Shown: in pieces, positions 37,435-49,933 of the stretch
Layout of the letters: each line of letters begins with the position of its first letter
Position numbering within the stretch: the stretch's first letter is position 1
From: Ricinus communis
Lineage: Eukaryota > Streptophyta > Magnoliopsida > Malpighiales > Euphorbiaceae
Reading direction: 5' to 3'
Assembly: GCF_019578655.1 (NCBI RefSeq)
Contig: NC_063261.1
Coordinates: 21,081,626-21,145,625, forward strand
Length of the DNA stretch: 64,000 nt
The notes under the pieces: model-generated
Database searches by the model: none
What the model was told of the DNA's origin: nothing
Seen by the model: only the letters and a program-made list of their open reading frames with translations
Made by a program: the position numbers and the translations under genes

Positions 37435-37815
37435 CTAGTTGTTGACATCATTTGTTCCTTTGCTTGGTCCAGATCCGGGCACTGACCCTTTAGGAAGCCT
37501 ACTCAGAAATGTCGACGGTGCATACCTTCCGATGAGCCTTACCGGAATTTTATTAACATTAGAATTCCTGTTAGAATCCATCACTTCACATGGTAATCTA
37601 CCGTTCTTGGAATCTTTCACCGATGAAACATCGAACCCAACCTTATCAGTAGGCAGTGCAAGATTCAGGACTGGTTCAGTTGCTGCTAGGCTAAAGTCAC
37701 GATTTAATAGCCTAGCTGCAGCTGCTGACGGTGAAGATAAAAGAATGGATAGTGAGATTAAAAAGAACAAGAAAATAAGTGGTTTTGAATTCTGGGTTCT
37801 GATTTTTGCAGCCAT
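37435..37815 (-). CDS. IDA-like small secreted peptide precursor
   Basis: An intronless frame of 126 aa. Residues ~12-35 form a hydrophobic signal peptide (FLFFLISLSILLSSPSAAAA). The middle is variable. The C-terminus holds FLSRLPKGSVPGSGPSKG followed by TNDVNN. The LPKG-x-P...SGPSK core is that of the EPIP motif of the IDA/IDA-like family, whose processed peptides act through HAESA-type receptor kinases in organ abscission, root and stress signalling. It departs from IDA itself: PGSGPSKGTN rather than PPSAPSKRHN, which fits the divergent IDL6/7/8-like or PIP-related group. The antisense frame 37439-37912 is a shadow. Family call is moderate; secreted peptide precursor is firm. Confidence 0.7.
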   Translation of the reverse strand: MAAKIRTQNSKPLIFLFFLISLSILLSSPSAAAARLLNRDFSLAATEPVLNLALPTDKVGFDVSSVKDSKNGRLPCEVMDSNRNSNVNKIPVRLIGRYAPSTFLSRLPKGSVPGSGPSKGTNDVNN

Positions 37816-37950
37816 TGGAGAGAGTTATTTTCAGAGAGAAGAAAAGAATAAGAAGAGTTTTGTTTCGTTTTGTTTTTTGGTTGGTGTGTATGAGATTTGC
37901 TTGGAGGGTTGAGGGTTAGTTAGTAGTAAAGGGTACTTATTTGTTCAGTT

Positions 37951-37961
37951 TATATAAAAGG
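37951..37961 (-). promoter_or_regulatory. TATA box of the IDA-like gene
   Basis: The minus strand reads ttttatataaac about 140 bp upstream of the start codon at 37815, with no other TATA-like sequence nearer. A (GA)n run at about 38007-38040 lies just upstream. Confidence 0.5.
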
Positions 37962-38004
37962 GAAGAATATGAAAAACGTATCTTAAAGTTGACAAAGTAA
38001 GAAG

Positions 38005-38006
<2 letters not shown>

Positions 38007-38039
<33 letters not shown>

Positions 38040-38040
38040 G
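38007..38040. repeat. (GA)n microsatellite
   Basis: About 30 bp of nearly perfect GA repeat. It lies in the promoter region of the IDA-like gene, where GAGA-type repeats can bind BBR/BPC factors. Confidence 0.85.
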
Positions 38041-40669
38041 CGCTGATGATAGTCAAATGATGTAAGAATTTGAAGACTTCACGCGCTGAGTTCCACTTCT
38101 CTAATGGCAAGGAACTTGCCTACGAGTTGAGAATTTTTTGGTGGAAATTAAATAAAGTCCTTGTACACAGTTTTTTTATTTATATAATAAGTGAGTTATT
38201 TAATTATTAAAATTATTGATTGAAATTGGTATATAGTTATTTGATATTTAAAAATATAAAAAATTTATAATATATATGAGTAATACATGTATTAGGTTGT
38301 AAGCAAATAATTACACCTTTTTCATGGTTTTTTGGGTGTCCTTAACAAGAGGAAGACTTGTGGTTAGTGGAAGCTGGACTGAAAATCTACAGGAGGGTCC
38401 ATAATTTGGTGTTGCAGGTGGAACAAGGCATGCACATACATATAGAGACTTTGAATTTTGACCCGCCAAGAATACAAAGTGAAAAAGAAAACAAATTGAC
38501 AATTTTAATATAAACTCTTCTAAAAATGTGAATTTGATTTGGATTTCAGGTGCCTCTGTAGTAGGTTGGCATGTTGAAAATGGTGAAGACGTGTGGAGTG
38601 AGAGTGGAAAAAGTTATTACTTATTACCATATATAAAGCCAGACAAGATTGGGAAGCGACACGTCACCGTTTGACTATGGAAATTGCCAGCTCTTTGCAA
38701 CGCCTTTTTCATTTAGTTTCGTTTTATGCATACAAAACGAACTAATTTACGCGTTTTGTAGACAATCAATGGAGTCCGAGCCTTGACGCCCACGTTTCTG
38801 CCCCTCACCGACTTACCAAATACATAAAACATTTTCCCCTTTTAACTTCTCTCCGAAAAGGAGGGAAATATTTAAATAATTTTATAAAAATTCGATAAAA
38901 TTTAAATATTTTTATAATACTGATAAAATAAGAAGATATTCGAACTTAAAATCTTATTCCAGTATAATTTATTAAATAATAATGCTCTGAAAAACATCTA
39001 AATGCACCATAAAACCAGTGTTTCAAAAATCAAATATCATTCTGGGTGTGATGGACGACAAGAAACCAGTCGGCAAGCTTCTGTATATTTCAGAAGAACG
39101 AAGAAGAAAATGGAGAGAAAAAGACACATATGTATTAAATTGGCATTAAATGATAGTCTTTACAACAAATTACAGGAAAATCAAGTCCCTAAGAATGACA
39201 TACACATTGGGTTTCCGGCATACTATATATATATATATAGTTCCAGTTTGACATTTGGCAGTGACACATAAAAATTGGTGTCGGTAACCAAAATTGGACA
39301 CACATTTTCTTGATTCTTTTGACGTCAATAACCTGCACACAAGTTGGTGTAGCTAAATAGTCATCATTGTTGGTCTATGAAAATATTAAGTCATGTAATA
39401 GCCTCTCTCCAGTAATCAAGCATAATCTTCATTATCAACTCAATCAATTACTTCCTATCTATTTCTATTCTTATTTCGGCAATGCGATTTACTGCTTGAT
39501 CAACACAATTTAATGATTGTTATGAGTAAATTTTTATTTTTTTTATTTTTTGATATTTAATATTTATTTTTATATTTTATCAAAATATATTTATTAATTT
39601 TTATTAATGAAACATTCACATTTTTTCTGAAAAGAAATCACTTCTTATTATTGCCGGCCGCTTAAATATCTAACATATATAGATTCTTATATAACTACTT
39701 TCTCATGTTTATCTCATAATTAATAAATTATATGAAAATGTAATATCTTCTATTTTTTTAAATTTTTTTTTTAAATTTTAATGCATGAGAGTCGTTAAAT
39801 TTAACGAAGTGTCCTTTACATAAGATTACGAATGTCTATTATCAATGATAATGTACACTATGGCTATGTATAGTATGATGTAGTGAAGCATGTAATGAAA
39901 TCATCGTTACATTACATACTTCATTACATTATTTAATTTTCTATTATTTTGATAAATTATGAAATATCATATAATTGTGAACTTATGATTCTTTATTTTT
40001 TTATTAATTTGTAATGTTATTTTAATTTCTTTGAACAATATTAAAAGTGAATAAATGCTTTATTATTTTAGGTAAACTATTTTATTAATTTGAACAAAAC
40101 TAAATGCTGATATCATATTAAATATTGAATGATATTTTTAAATACTATGATTAGATTGTACTAAACAAAAATTAGAACAATTAAAATAATAAAAGAATTT
40201 ATTATATTTAGCTTGGTGATTAAAAATAAGTTCAAGAATAAAGTGAATTTTGAAAGTCACGTAGAAATTTTTTTTAAGATGGGAGGACAAAATATATATA
40301 GCTTTTCAGGAAGCCATTACATTGTTTTGGATGAATAGCCCAACACAAACCACATTTTGGTGACAAATTTTCCATGGATTTGGATTTTGGACCAACACCC
40401 AAATGCATACAAAGCTAACAGATCAAAGCCTCAATTAGGACAAGCCGACGACTGTTTGTCCACATTTTATGAGAATTAATTTCAATTACTTGGCTAGGCC
40501 ATATTCCTGCTTCTTTGTTCTTGTTCATAGCACTCCACTCGTCCATGTGACCATGTAATTAAAGTTGCCTGAGCTAAAGAAGAAAATGGATGTTGTCTTA
40601 AAACTAACTGCAAAAGGTATTTGTTGAAGGAAATGAATTTGTCAAGAAGTTGTTAAAGAAGATGATTTT
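38041..40669. other. intergenic, no gene seen
   Basis: AT-rich. There is a short (TA)n at 39222-39238. The frame at 39002-39271 ends in that microsatellite and has no family signature. Confidence 0.5.
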
Positions 40670-40985
40670 TAAGAGACCAATGAGTCTAAACTTAAATCTA
40701 ATAAGACCAGTAAGTCTATGAATAAGACTAATAAGCTTATAAACTGAAATTTGATAAGACTAATTAAGCCTAAAGACCGATAAGTCTATAAACTTAGAGA
40801 CTCCTGCAACTTCTTAAACTGTTGAAAATTTAAAGATTTTAATGAGATCAAAAAAGGTCTTAAAGATGCAAACATGATGGAAAAGACCTGCAAGTCTCAA
40901 AATTACCAAGAAATTTGAAGGACTATCAAGTCCATATAACTGAAATTTCAAGAGACCTTGCATTCTTGAACTTGTTAGATATTGC
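40670..40985. repeat. degenerate tandem repeat, 'aagacc-aataagtctataaac' type
   Basis: Roughly 20-35 bp units recur with variations of aagacta-ataag-ctataaactgaaattt and taagaccagtaagtctatgaa. The order is most regular at 40690-40800 and decays to about 40985. It is non-coding and has no period that would suit protein repeats. Confidence 0.6.
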
Positions 40986-43900
40986 AAGGGTCAGACGGGA
41001 TATTTAAAAAAAAAAAAACCCAAGTTTTATTCAAGGAGAAGCATTTTTTGAAATAAAAATATTTCAAGTTGAACATCTATAATCTCCATGTTCCAATTTG
41101 AGACAACGTATTGCAAACTAAGGTTACCAGACTTATAGAAATAAGGAATAAAATTAAAATGCGAATGATTGTTGGAGTTAGATAAAAGTCTTGTATTATA
41201 TTAATTCTTTTTCATTGAAGGGAAAATACAAGAAATAAAATTAACAAGAAGGCATTATTTTTAATCAGTACTGTAATTAGATGCCAAGTCACACTAATGT
41301 TCATCATAAAGTAAAACAAGAATTAATAAAAATATCAAAAACCCAAAAGAATAGAATAATCAAATCTCTTGTGAACTTAATCTTAAAGGCCCATGAAAAT
41401 ACATGTGAACTGCCGTTTTAATTATGACAAATTGTAATTATTTTGGTAAATAAAGATGATTTTGATTAGCAACAACCAATTGTGCAAAGAAGGAGGGGTT
41501 TTGAGATGGTGGATTTCCTACTCATGCATTCATAGCCAATTATAATTTCAAAACATTCTCAACCACTTCCACAATGGAGATTAGCAGTCAAACCCCAGCC
41601 ATTAATTGGTCTCATATTACTATAATTTAATTCTCCACAAAATTAGTGTTTCTATCTTTGATCTCATTTAGATTATTGCCTCTTTTTTTTTTATTATTTA
41701 TTTATCTTTTCTCCCTATGTCAATTTAGTTTGTTTTTAAATTTTATTAGTAGCTTTCAGGTAAATAGTATCCAAAATTTTGAAGTTTGTTGCAATTTAGT
41801 GTTAATATTTTAATTTTTTGGGCTTCGTTGAGCCAAAACATCAATTTCTTCACAACCGATTATATATTAATTCTACACTTCGTTCGTAACTTATATTTTG
41901 CTTTCCAAATAAACTTACGGGTCTCAGAAATCTATCATTTTATGGTCATGCAAATAACGTATAGTAACTATATACCTGATGTTCTACATTATAAAATAAT
42001 GAACAAAATCTCAGATGGGTATCATTTTCTTTAAGAAAATTTGATCTTTTAATACTTAAAAATAAAATTAAAATATTAATGTGAAATTGCTACAAATAAA
42101 ACTATATACTTAGTTGTGCTTTTTCAGAATCTAGAACTCCCTTAGAAAGGTGTCTCTCTCTTGAAAAATAGTGTTCTTTGGGAGATTTTGGTGTTAAACA
42201 AAGTTTGCTTTACTCTCTGGTCTAATACTGTTATCACCCCCTTAAGTCCCCATTCATAGTTGTCCCTGACAGCTAACTAGGGTTTCTAAAGATATATTGG
42301 TTTAGCAGGTAAGAAAACGATGAAGGAGATGTTTGGATTCCACCAAATGTGCCTTATTAGTAAAAAGATGTTTTATTGAAATAGATTCATTTGGAATAAG
42401 ATAAATTGCTTAACTATATAATCATATCAATTTTATGTCCAAGACCTAAAATATTCTGAGCTCAAAGAAAAAGAATATATATAAGAATATATATGGCGCA
42501 AGGGTGACGCCAGTGAGTGAGCAGCAAGATGATCAAATTGCTACTGCACTAAAAACAAGAACAGAAAAGAAACATACTTACTGATAGATAAACGCTATGT
42601 TTAATAATAATTTCTTTTAAAAAAGAGATTAAATCTTCAAAGCGTGGCTGGTTCTGGTCTTTGTTGCATGGCCGAAAGTTCATGATTTATACACATAAAC
42701 GACCAAAAAAGAAAAAAGGCAAAAAGCTTACTTTCCATGAAGAAGAAGAAGAAAAGCAAAAGAAAAGGCATAAATTAAGATGTTGACATTTTGCAGAGAC
42801 AGAATGAATACATGGCGACCCCAGTTTCTTACTTCTTTTTCTTAATTAATCTCTGCTCTTATCTAGTATTAAGCCTTCTCTCACTTTTATAGCCCAACTA
42901 CATGTATTCTTAGCATTATATAAAAGAAAACTTTTACTGATGAGATTTAAATTTTGAGGACTATTTTATAGTATAGTTTAGTGAGTTTAAGAATTTGGCT
43001 CAGTTATTATTTCGTAAAAAGAATAATGAAATAAATGGTCACTCAATTAGACTCGTTAATAAGTTTACGATTCTATTGAATCGAATATTAAGAAATTTGA
43101 GTTTTACTCATCGAATTACATAAGGAGCGTCTAAATTAACATCAACTTTCCAAGTTGATGATGACTAATCCGACCTCAATTACAAATCCATATCTCAACA
43201 ATATCAATTAGTATCAGAAACCTAAGGCACTAATTAACAAAAATCTGCAGAATAAGCTGGACTGTAATCGATTATAATTGTCTGCTAAAACTTTATTTGA
43301 TCAAATATAAAAAATGGGAGGGTGAAAAGTATTACACAAATTGAAGATTAACATGGACATTGGCATGATATTATGAAAGTGGGTCCATTTTCTCTAAACA
43401 ATGTCCAATGGGTGTCTAACTCTCTGGGAAACTGGTGGAGAATTGATGCTGTAAGAAATTATATGTTTATTTTCTTGCCAGGAAAGGTAGCTGATCCCAT
43501 GTGCCATGAGAGTTATAAACTGAAAGTAGAGAGTTCCAATAACTTGCAGACCTTCTGTAAATGAAGGGCCATACTTCAATGTATAACAACACTTCATTTA
43601 ATTACAAGCAACCTGGACCTGAAATTCAAGGTGAGTGCTAACTTCATGGGACAAGTAGTTCAGACATGCCTTAAATATATATTGGGGAAGGGAAGCTTAT
43701 GATCTTCATATCATATGCAAGGAGATGATATATCTGCATTATGCACAAGTCCATAGATGGTATTTATATATGCACCCATCTCAATGCCTGAATATGATCT
43801 GACTCTTGAATTGTATAGCATAAGCCTCTAGTTATACACATCATGATTCACCCTCTTTCATTAGCATTGCTCAAAAGACATTACATAGATTAAAAATAAT

Positions 43901-44318
43901 TATGGAAGATTTCCCATTTAGTTATCATGTTGTTCACTAGAGATTTTGCAGTTGTATGTGGCACATGGTATCTTTTCATGCACTGATCAATGTGCCTTTC
44001 TTTTCATATATGGATCTTATTTGAGCTAAAGCTATAGCTAGCTAGTAAGTGCAGCATGATCATATTAAAAGCAACTTCAAGTTCAAGACGCTTTCTAAAT
44101 TTACAATATATAGATTGCATTGAGGTCAAAAGGCAAAGTCATGAAAGTCATAACAATTAAATATATACATATATAATTAATCTCTCTTCCTCATAAATGC
44201 TAGACACTGCTCATTACCAAAGAACGAAAAGAAAAGTTTACATGGTATGACCCTACACTAATGAAATCATATAATACTGCTTTACCTTTCTAAAAATCAT
44301 ACCACCTTGGTATTGCCT
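40986..44318. other. intergenic, no gene seen
   Basis: Long AT-rich sequence including the upstream region of the CEP gene. Small frames at 41786-42034 and 43373-43597 (both strands) lack family signatures. I looked for the mature sequences of common plant microRNA families and recognised none. Confidence 0.45.
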
Positions 44319-44326
44319 TATAAATA
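44319..44326 (+). promoter_or_regulatory. TATA box of the CEP gene
   Basis: TATAAATA, 88 bp upstream of the start codon at 44414. This fits a short 5' leader. Confidence 0.65.
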
Positions 44327-44413
44327 ATTCAAATTGGGATAGCCTTTGCTTCTCCCTCAAGATTATAGCTCCCTAGTTAGCTCAGCATCAAGAATTTAAA
44401 TCAGTTTCAAGAA

Positions 44414-44677
44414 ATGGCTAACAAGGCCAGTGCTACTACTGTTCTGCTGATAGCAGTGATTCTGTCATCTTTGATGTTTCAATGTAAATTGGTGGCCACA
44501 AGGTTTGACATGGACTGTGGTGTTGCTTGCCATGCTGAGAAAAGAACATCAAAAACAGATCAAAAGCATGTAGATATGGAAGATGATTCAGGATCAGATG
44601 ATCAAGGTGCCCTGGGAGGAGATTATGACTACTATAGAAGGTATGGTGATGTTCCAAGTCCTGGTATTGGTCATTGA
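44414..44677 (+). CDS. CEP peptide hormone precursor (CEP13/14-like, group II)
   Basis: An intronless frame of 87 aa. Residues ~8-28 are a signal peptide (TTVLLIAVILSSLMFQCKLV). A short variable acidic region follows (MEDDSGSDDQGALGGDYD). The extreme C-terminus is YYRRYGDVPSPGIGH. The ending S-P-G-x-G-H defines C-TERMINALLY ENCODED PEPTIDEs. The replacement of F-R-P-T by Y-R-R-x-x-x-V-P fits the CEP13/CEP14 group rather than CEP1. The processed 15-residue peptide would carry hydroxyprolines and signal through CEPR-type receptor kinases in root growth, nitrogen or immune responses. The precursor holds one peptide copy at its very end, as is usual for group II. The opposite-strand frame 44436-44840 is a shadow. 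Confidence 0.85.
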   Translation: MANKASATTVLLIAVILSSLMFQCKLVATRFDMDCGVACHAEKRTSKTDQKHVDMEDDSGSDDQGALGGDYDYYRRYGDVPSPGIGH

Positions 44678-47600
44678 AGAGAGAGTTGATCAGCTTTATT
44701 ATATTATCTTCTATGCAGCTGCATGCTATTTTTTGTTTTTCTTTTTTCCTTTTCTTTTGACTTTCATTTCTATATATATTTATGCTTCCATATAAGTTTA
44801 TTTGTGTTAATTTCTCTTCTTGATCATGTTTCTCACACATCTATTGTTCTTTGTCATGTATTAATAAATAAATAAATAAATAAACGCTTTCTAGAATTAG
44901 GATTTTGGCAACTCTTGATTTCAGTTGATTTTTCTTTCTGGGGCCATGGTGGTACTTTGGGATTTTGATTAAGCCTCCATCAGATGAAGGCACAACCCAT
45001 TTAGAAACAGTTCATTGAGCTTTTCTTTTCCTTTTTTTTTTTTTTAAGAAAAAAGAAAGGATAAATAATAAAATTGGGCAGCCTAAAAGATTGTGTAAGT
45101 GAAGTCCCACAGTCATTATCACAAATGGAAGACTCAAGACTAGCAACTTTGCTAGCTAGAATCATGGCATATGGCAAATGACCCTTATTGTTTCTTTGAA
45201 AAGGGATAACAAAAATGCCCTAGCCCATCTAAATAAGTGCATGCTTCATGATATTGTATGTACTTTTTTTTATTTTTTCTTTAATATGCTTGATTGTAAA
45301 GTCAGGAGCCAACAATCTCAACCTTTATCCATGTTCAAGGAAGGATTAAAAGAAATGGTCAGTTTTGAGTTATAAGCAAGCATCAAGAAGTTGCTTCTTA
45401 ATGATTTGCATGTAGGGATGATTACAGTATTAAATCTTGTTTCTACAAACATACCCAAAAAAGCTATTAATAAACCAAATCAAAGATCATATATGCATGG
45501 ACTCATTGTATCAAGACACCATATTTCAATTCTTCAAAGCACAAGTTATATGTTTGCTATCACAACACTGGGGAGGAAAAGGTGCATGGTTCCATTTCTA
45601 CAGAAAGTGCTGCTTGACAAGGCAGCTCTGGTCCGTCTTTACCCATGAGGCCATTACGAATTCTACAGAATTCATGGCTGAGGCTGAGGCTGAGGCCCCC
45701 ATTGAACAAGCCGAGAAATGAACTCAGCTATGGTTCAGCCCAATATATGCAGCCCATAACATTGGGCATACCTCTAAAAGCTGTGTAATGAAGAAGAGGA
45801 AGAAGGGACATGGCATTAAATGCTGCATGACCCCAAATAATTGCTCAGCTGCAGGCTGCATGATAGCACCAATAATGGCTTGGAAATGGTAGGATGATCG
45901 CCATTAATTGGGAGTCCCAACTTATCAGTTGGTTCCGTTATGAGATTTAGTACCACTGTGCTCTGTTTCTATTAGCAATTGACTTAAAACAAGTAACTGG
46001 TTTCCATCATTCTTAAAAGAATCTTTTTAACATTTGTTGCCAAGATATCAAACACACATGGGTCATAACCATGTGGTTGTAGCTGTCATTAGTATCTATC
46101 TATCAGTTCTTTAGTTTAAGGATAATGTACAATTAATCTTTAGTACTTTAAGTGGAATCTATAATTTATTTGATCCAGTAATTTCCAGTACTTTATATTC
46201 TATGTTAATCTGCTTGAGGTTATTACATGAAATTTGGAGAACCCTTTTCCTTGCCTTAAAAGAAACAATATGGAGACAAATTTGGTATATTGAAAATGTG
46301 TTATTACTCTATTTCTATTTCCTAAAAGAAGGTTGCATACTAAACTAACTTTTATATAATTCATGGGTATATATTCTCATATGTACTTACATAAATTACA
46401 TTTTAGATTGGATGATCGATAATTAATTATTTAAATTTTTAATTTTTAAATTAATTTCTATAATTTTTAATTAGAGATAAATAAAAAAAATCGGATAGTT
46501 AAATCTTCTTCTGAATTGTATTAAATATGAATAAGAAAATATTTTACTAGACTATTGTTTATTTATTTAAATAGTGTGATTTTTAGTTATGAGATAAAAT
46601 AAGTAACTCTAATACTAATTTAATTCTTTCTTTATTATTATTATTGAAATTATAGCAATATTAGTTAATTTTGGCTAATAATATTAATAAAGACTAGAAT
46701 TAAAATTAATATTTAATATTTTGAAAAATTTAAAAGCTACCCAACAGAATTGAGACAAAGATGTTAAGGTAAATGATATATATTGATTCCATTGAACTAA
46801 TATAGAAGTGGAGACATGCTCTTCCAATAAGCCAGCAAAATTTATGTTGTAATTTTCTGAACTTAAACCTATTATGTGTGGTGAAGGCTGGTTCAAATGG
46901 GCAATAGTCATCCAATCCACACACACACACACCATAAATTTAGTCTCATCAAGAAGCAGACGGACGACAATGAAATTCTTGGGATACACACAAAAGATAC
47001 TGAATTGGACTTTGTTGTGGTCCAATAGTACATAGCCAATAGGCAACAACTACTTAAAAAGGTGTCTTCCTCTGTTGCTTGCTTTTCTCTGTCACAAAAA
47101 GAATTATTTGAATAGAGTAGATAGTGGGTGAATTTGACTCCACACGTAAGCTTACACTTCTAGTCGACATTGTTGTCTTAGTTTTTGGTCCAGTAAAGTT
47201 ATGGTTAAGGGTAATGCAAGGCAGCCGCCCCAACTTCTTAAGCCGTGCGTTTTCCTTTTTCTTTCTTACATCTTCCATTTTCAAAGCCTAGAAAATTAGG
47301 TCCATGAGCAACAAGAGTTAGTCACACCGCGGATGAGAAATTAATTTGATTAGTATTTTCTTTTTGTTGTAAAGAACGAAATTGGATTATACTGTAACCA
47401 CTATATTGAATTTCACTTTCAGTATAATTGACCCACAAGAAATGGTAATAAGAATTAACCAAACTGATAGATGCTCATATCTGATACAATTTTAGCTCCA
47501 ATTTTTAAAATTGTTATAAAAATTAAAATAAATTAATCAAGAGGGGTTTTCTCTTTGGAGAAGTTATTTCATTATTTATGAATGAATAATGCATGAATGT

Positions 47601-49933
47601 TGCAGAAGAATACAAATTGGAGTGTGGCGCAGGAATGGTGAGAATTGAATAGACACGCACATTTTGATAATAAAAAACATTCCTTTGTACTAATATGTTT
47701 TGAGGATTTTTATTCATTTGTGCAACTTGCAGAACCAAAAAAATGAACTTCATGCTGCTACAATGGCACTACTTTATTACTTTCAAGAAAAATCCATTGG
47801 TCACAGGATCAATATTCCTTCTCTTACCCACGTTCTCTTTTCCTTGTTTTAATATTAATCTTTCACTTAGCTGAGCAACATTCGCCATTGTCGGTTGGTG
47901 AACAGCTTTAACAGCTTTTTTGTCCATTCAATTAACCCTTCATATCCATCCAGATCCTCCATTCCCAGCTGTCTTTTGAGCTTAGTCACCTTCTTCACTT
48001 CTTTTTATCAAATCTCTCGCACATGACTTATAATTGTTCATTTAAAGAGTGACCCAAGTTCACTATATAGCTCATTAAGTTAACGAGGGGATTGTAATTT
48101 GTAAAGATTTGAACTTTACACTTCCTTCATTGCTGCTTTTGTGCACACTTACAGTTACAGATCCAAGAAGAGTATTGCATCATTGTATTCAAGAATTTCA
48201 GAATAGAATGGAAAACTAAGGTAAAAGTTTAAAGTTTTATGTTTTTGTATCAGTTGAAAATTTTGATCTTGCACCCACTTTATGGTATCTTTTGTTGTAA
48301 AGTTTATAAAAATGTGATGGATGGATGAGTTATGAGGTGCTTTGCTAGATTTATTGTAGAGTGAGCTATGAAATGCTAAAAACAGAGGTAATGTTGCAAT
48401 CTTTCTTCAAGATGATAAGCTGCCAGAAAAGGGAAAGATGAGAGATGAAGATTGATGATAATAATGAGGCTAGAAAAAAGATTGTTTAGCTGAGATTATA
48501 AAAAGGACAAAGATGGGTCTGAGAGAGAAGCCAAGTGGGGATAATAAAACAGAAAAAGCTGAGCCTATGAGTTGCCTTAAGAGGGTGTTATGAAAGCTGG
48601 TGATAAATGCGTTTGGATGCTACAGAAGCATGTTCAGTTCTTGTTAACTCACATGGGTCTGCCTTTGATATCATCATTGAACCATTGCTTTCAGAAAAAA
48701 AAAAAAAAACCATTTTCTGGTTCTTGAGTTAGTTTTAATTGGTTATTCTATTTGTGTGTGATTGTATGGTCTCTTTTTTCTTTTTTATTTTCTTTAGTTC
48801 CTTGCTAACCCCATTTGTGTAGTGGCAGTTATAGCAACACTTAACCTTCCTCCCTTTTAATTAAATTGCTTAAATAAATCAATTTGTAATAAGCTTTTGC
48901 AAGGGAAAGCACAAAAAACGGGGTGTCTTTTGGTTGGTAAGGATCTTGATATTCATTAGTGGAGAAAAAACAAACTTAAATTAATTAGGGAATAAATAAA
49001 CTATGAAATATGTGTTTGCAAGTGTGTGTATGAGAGAGAGGGTGGGGTCTGTGTAATGGTCCTCAAAATCGGCTTTATTGCCGTGGGCGCTTGATGCTAG
49101 CAGTGGTGTGATGGTTGTGTGAATGTAACTTTCGTTGTATCACGTGATTGTGCCTTTCTGTTGCCATCACTTAGGATTCTTAAATTTTGTTATCATCTTT
49201 TTTCTTTCCCTGTAGAAAGATGTAGCAGTAGTAACTTTTTATAGGAGGTATTATTGTGGCTATTTAAAAACACTGTTAATTTCCAAAAGTTCCTGTCGTT
49301 GTATATATATATATACCTTTTTTGTTTCTTATGGGCTGGTTGTTGTTCATTATTTCGTGTTGGATTGGCCTTCCTAGTTGATTGAAGTTCAAGAAACAGT
49401 GAAGTATCAACTAGAAAAGTAAGGTAATCATATAATTCTTATCTATCATCTCAAACAAGTGCAGGTGCAGCAATTAAAATGAGGGCCCTTCTTCATTTAT
49501 GAAACTTCTAGTAGACCAATATTATTGTAGTTGAGCCTTAATTATTTTGCAGGATTCAAGTATTTTATGAAAAATTAGATTCGAGTGTTTCTAGACTATG
49601 AGAGTTCCTTTGCGTTTATGTAAACAATTTCAGAAAAAGATGTGGTCTTTTTTCTAAAAGAGTTTGGTGGGGATGTGATGGAGGTATGGATGGCATGTGG
49701 ATTTATTGGAAAGTGAGTGAATGTGACCTGCTGTTCATTATCTTCTCTGTTTGCGGGTATAAAGCAGGAATGTGCATGAGGGCCTTGGAAATCCCATGGA
49801 AAGGTTCTTTTAGTGGTGTTTCTAGATCTCATTCATAGTATATTCACTTCCAGTATTGATTCACTGCAGATCAGCAACTAAATATTTCAAGAACTTCAAG
49901 GAATTTAGTGTGAAACATTGAGGCATTGGGATC
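44678..49933. other. intergenic and 5' leader region of the potassium transporter
   Basis: It contains (AATA)n at 44861-44884, a short gctgag repeat at 45678-45696 and (CA)n at 46918-46932. No gene is supported by the frames at 45391-45721 or 46684-47284. Just before a possible donor at 48221 (ctaaggtaaaa) sequence resembles a 5' UTR exon. Splicing to an acceptor near 49869 (cactgcag) would give a leader intron of ~1.65 kb; this is inference. Confidence 0.4.

Noticed and set aside
37439..37912. 157-aa plus-strand frame
   Set aside because: Exact antisense of the IDA-like peptide gene, whose signal peptide, terminal motif and TATA box lie on the minus strand.
38007..38040. Possible CRISPR-like or structured repeat
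   Set aside because: It is a plain GA microsatellite; no array with unique spacers exists anywhere in the window.
43660..43860. Possible microRNA precursor
   Set aside because: I compared by memory with common plant miRNA families and saw no mature sequence and no convincing long hairpin.
44436..44840. 134-aa minus-strand frame
   Set aside because: Antisense of the CEP gene and its 3' UTR; no signal peptide or family motif.
45391..45721. 85- and 94-aa frames with an AEAEAEA run
   Set aside because: Two overlapping frames; the acidic run comes from a short gctgag repeat; no conserved domain or promoter context.
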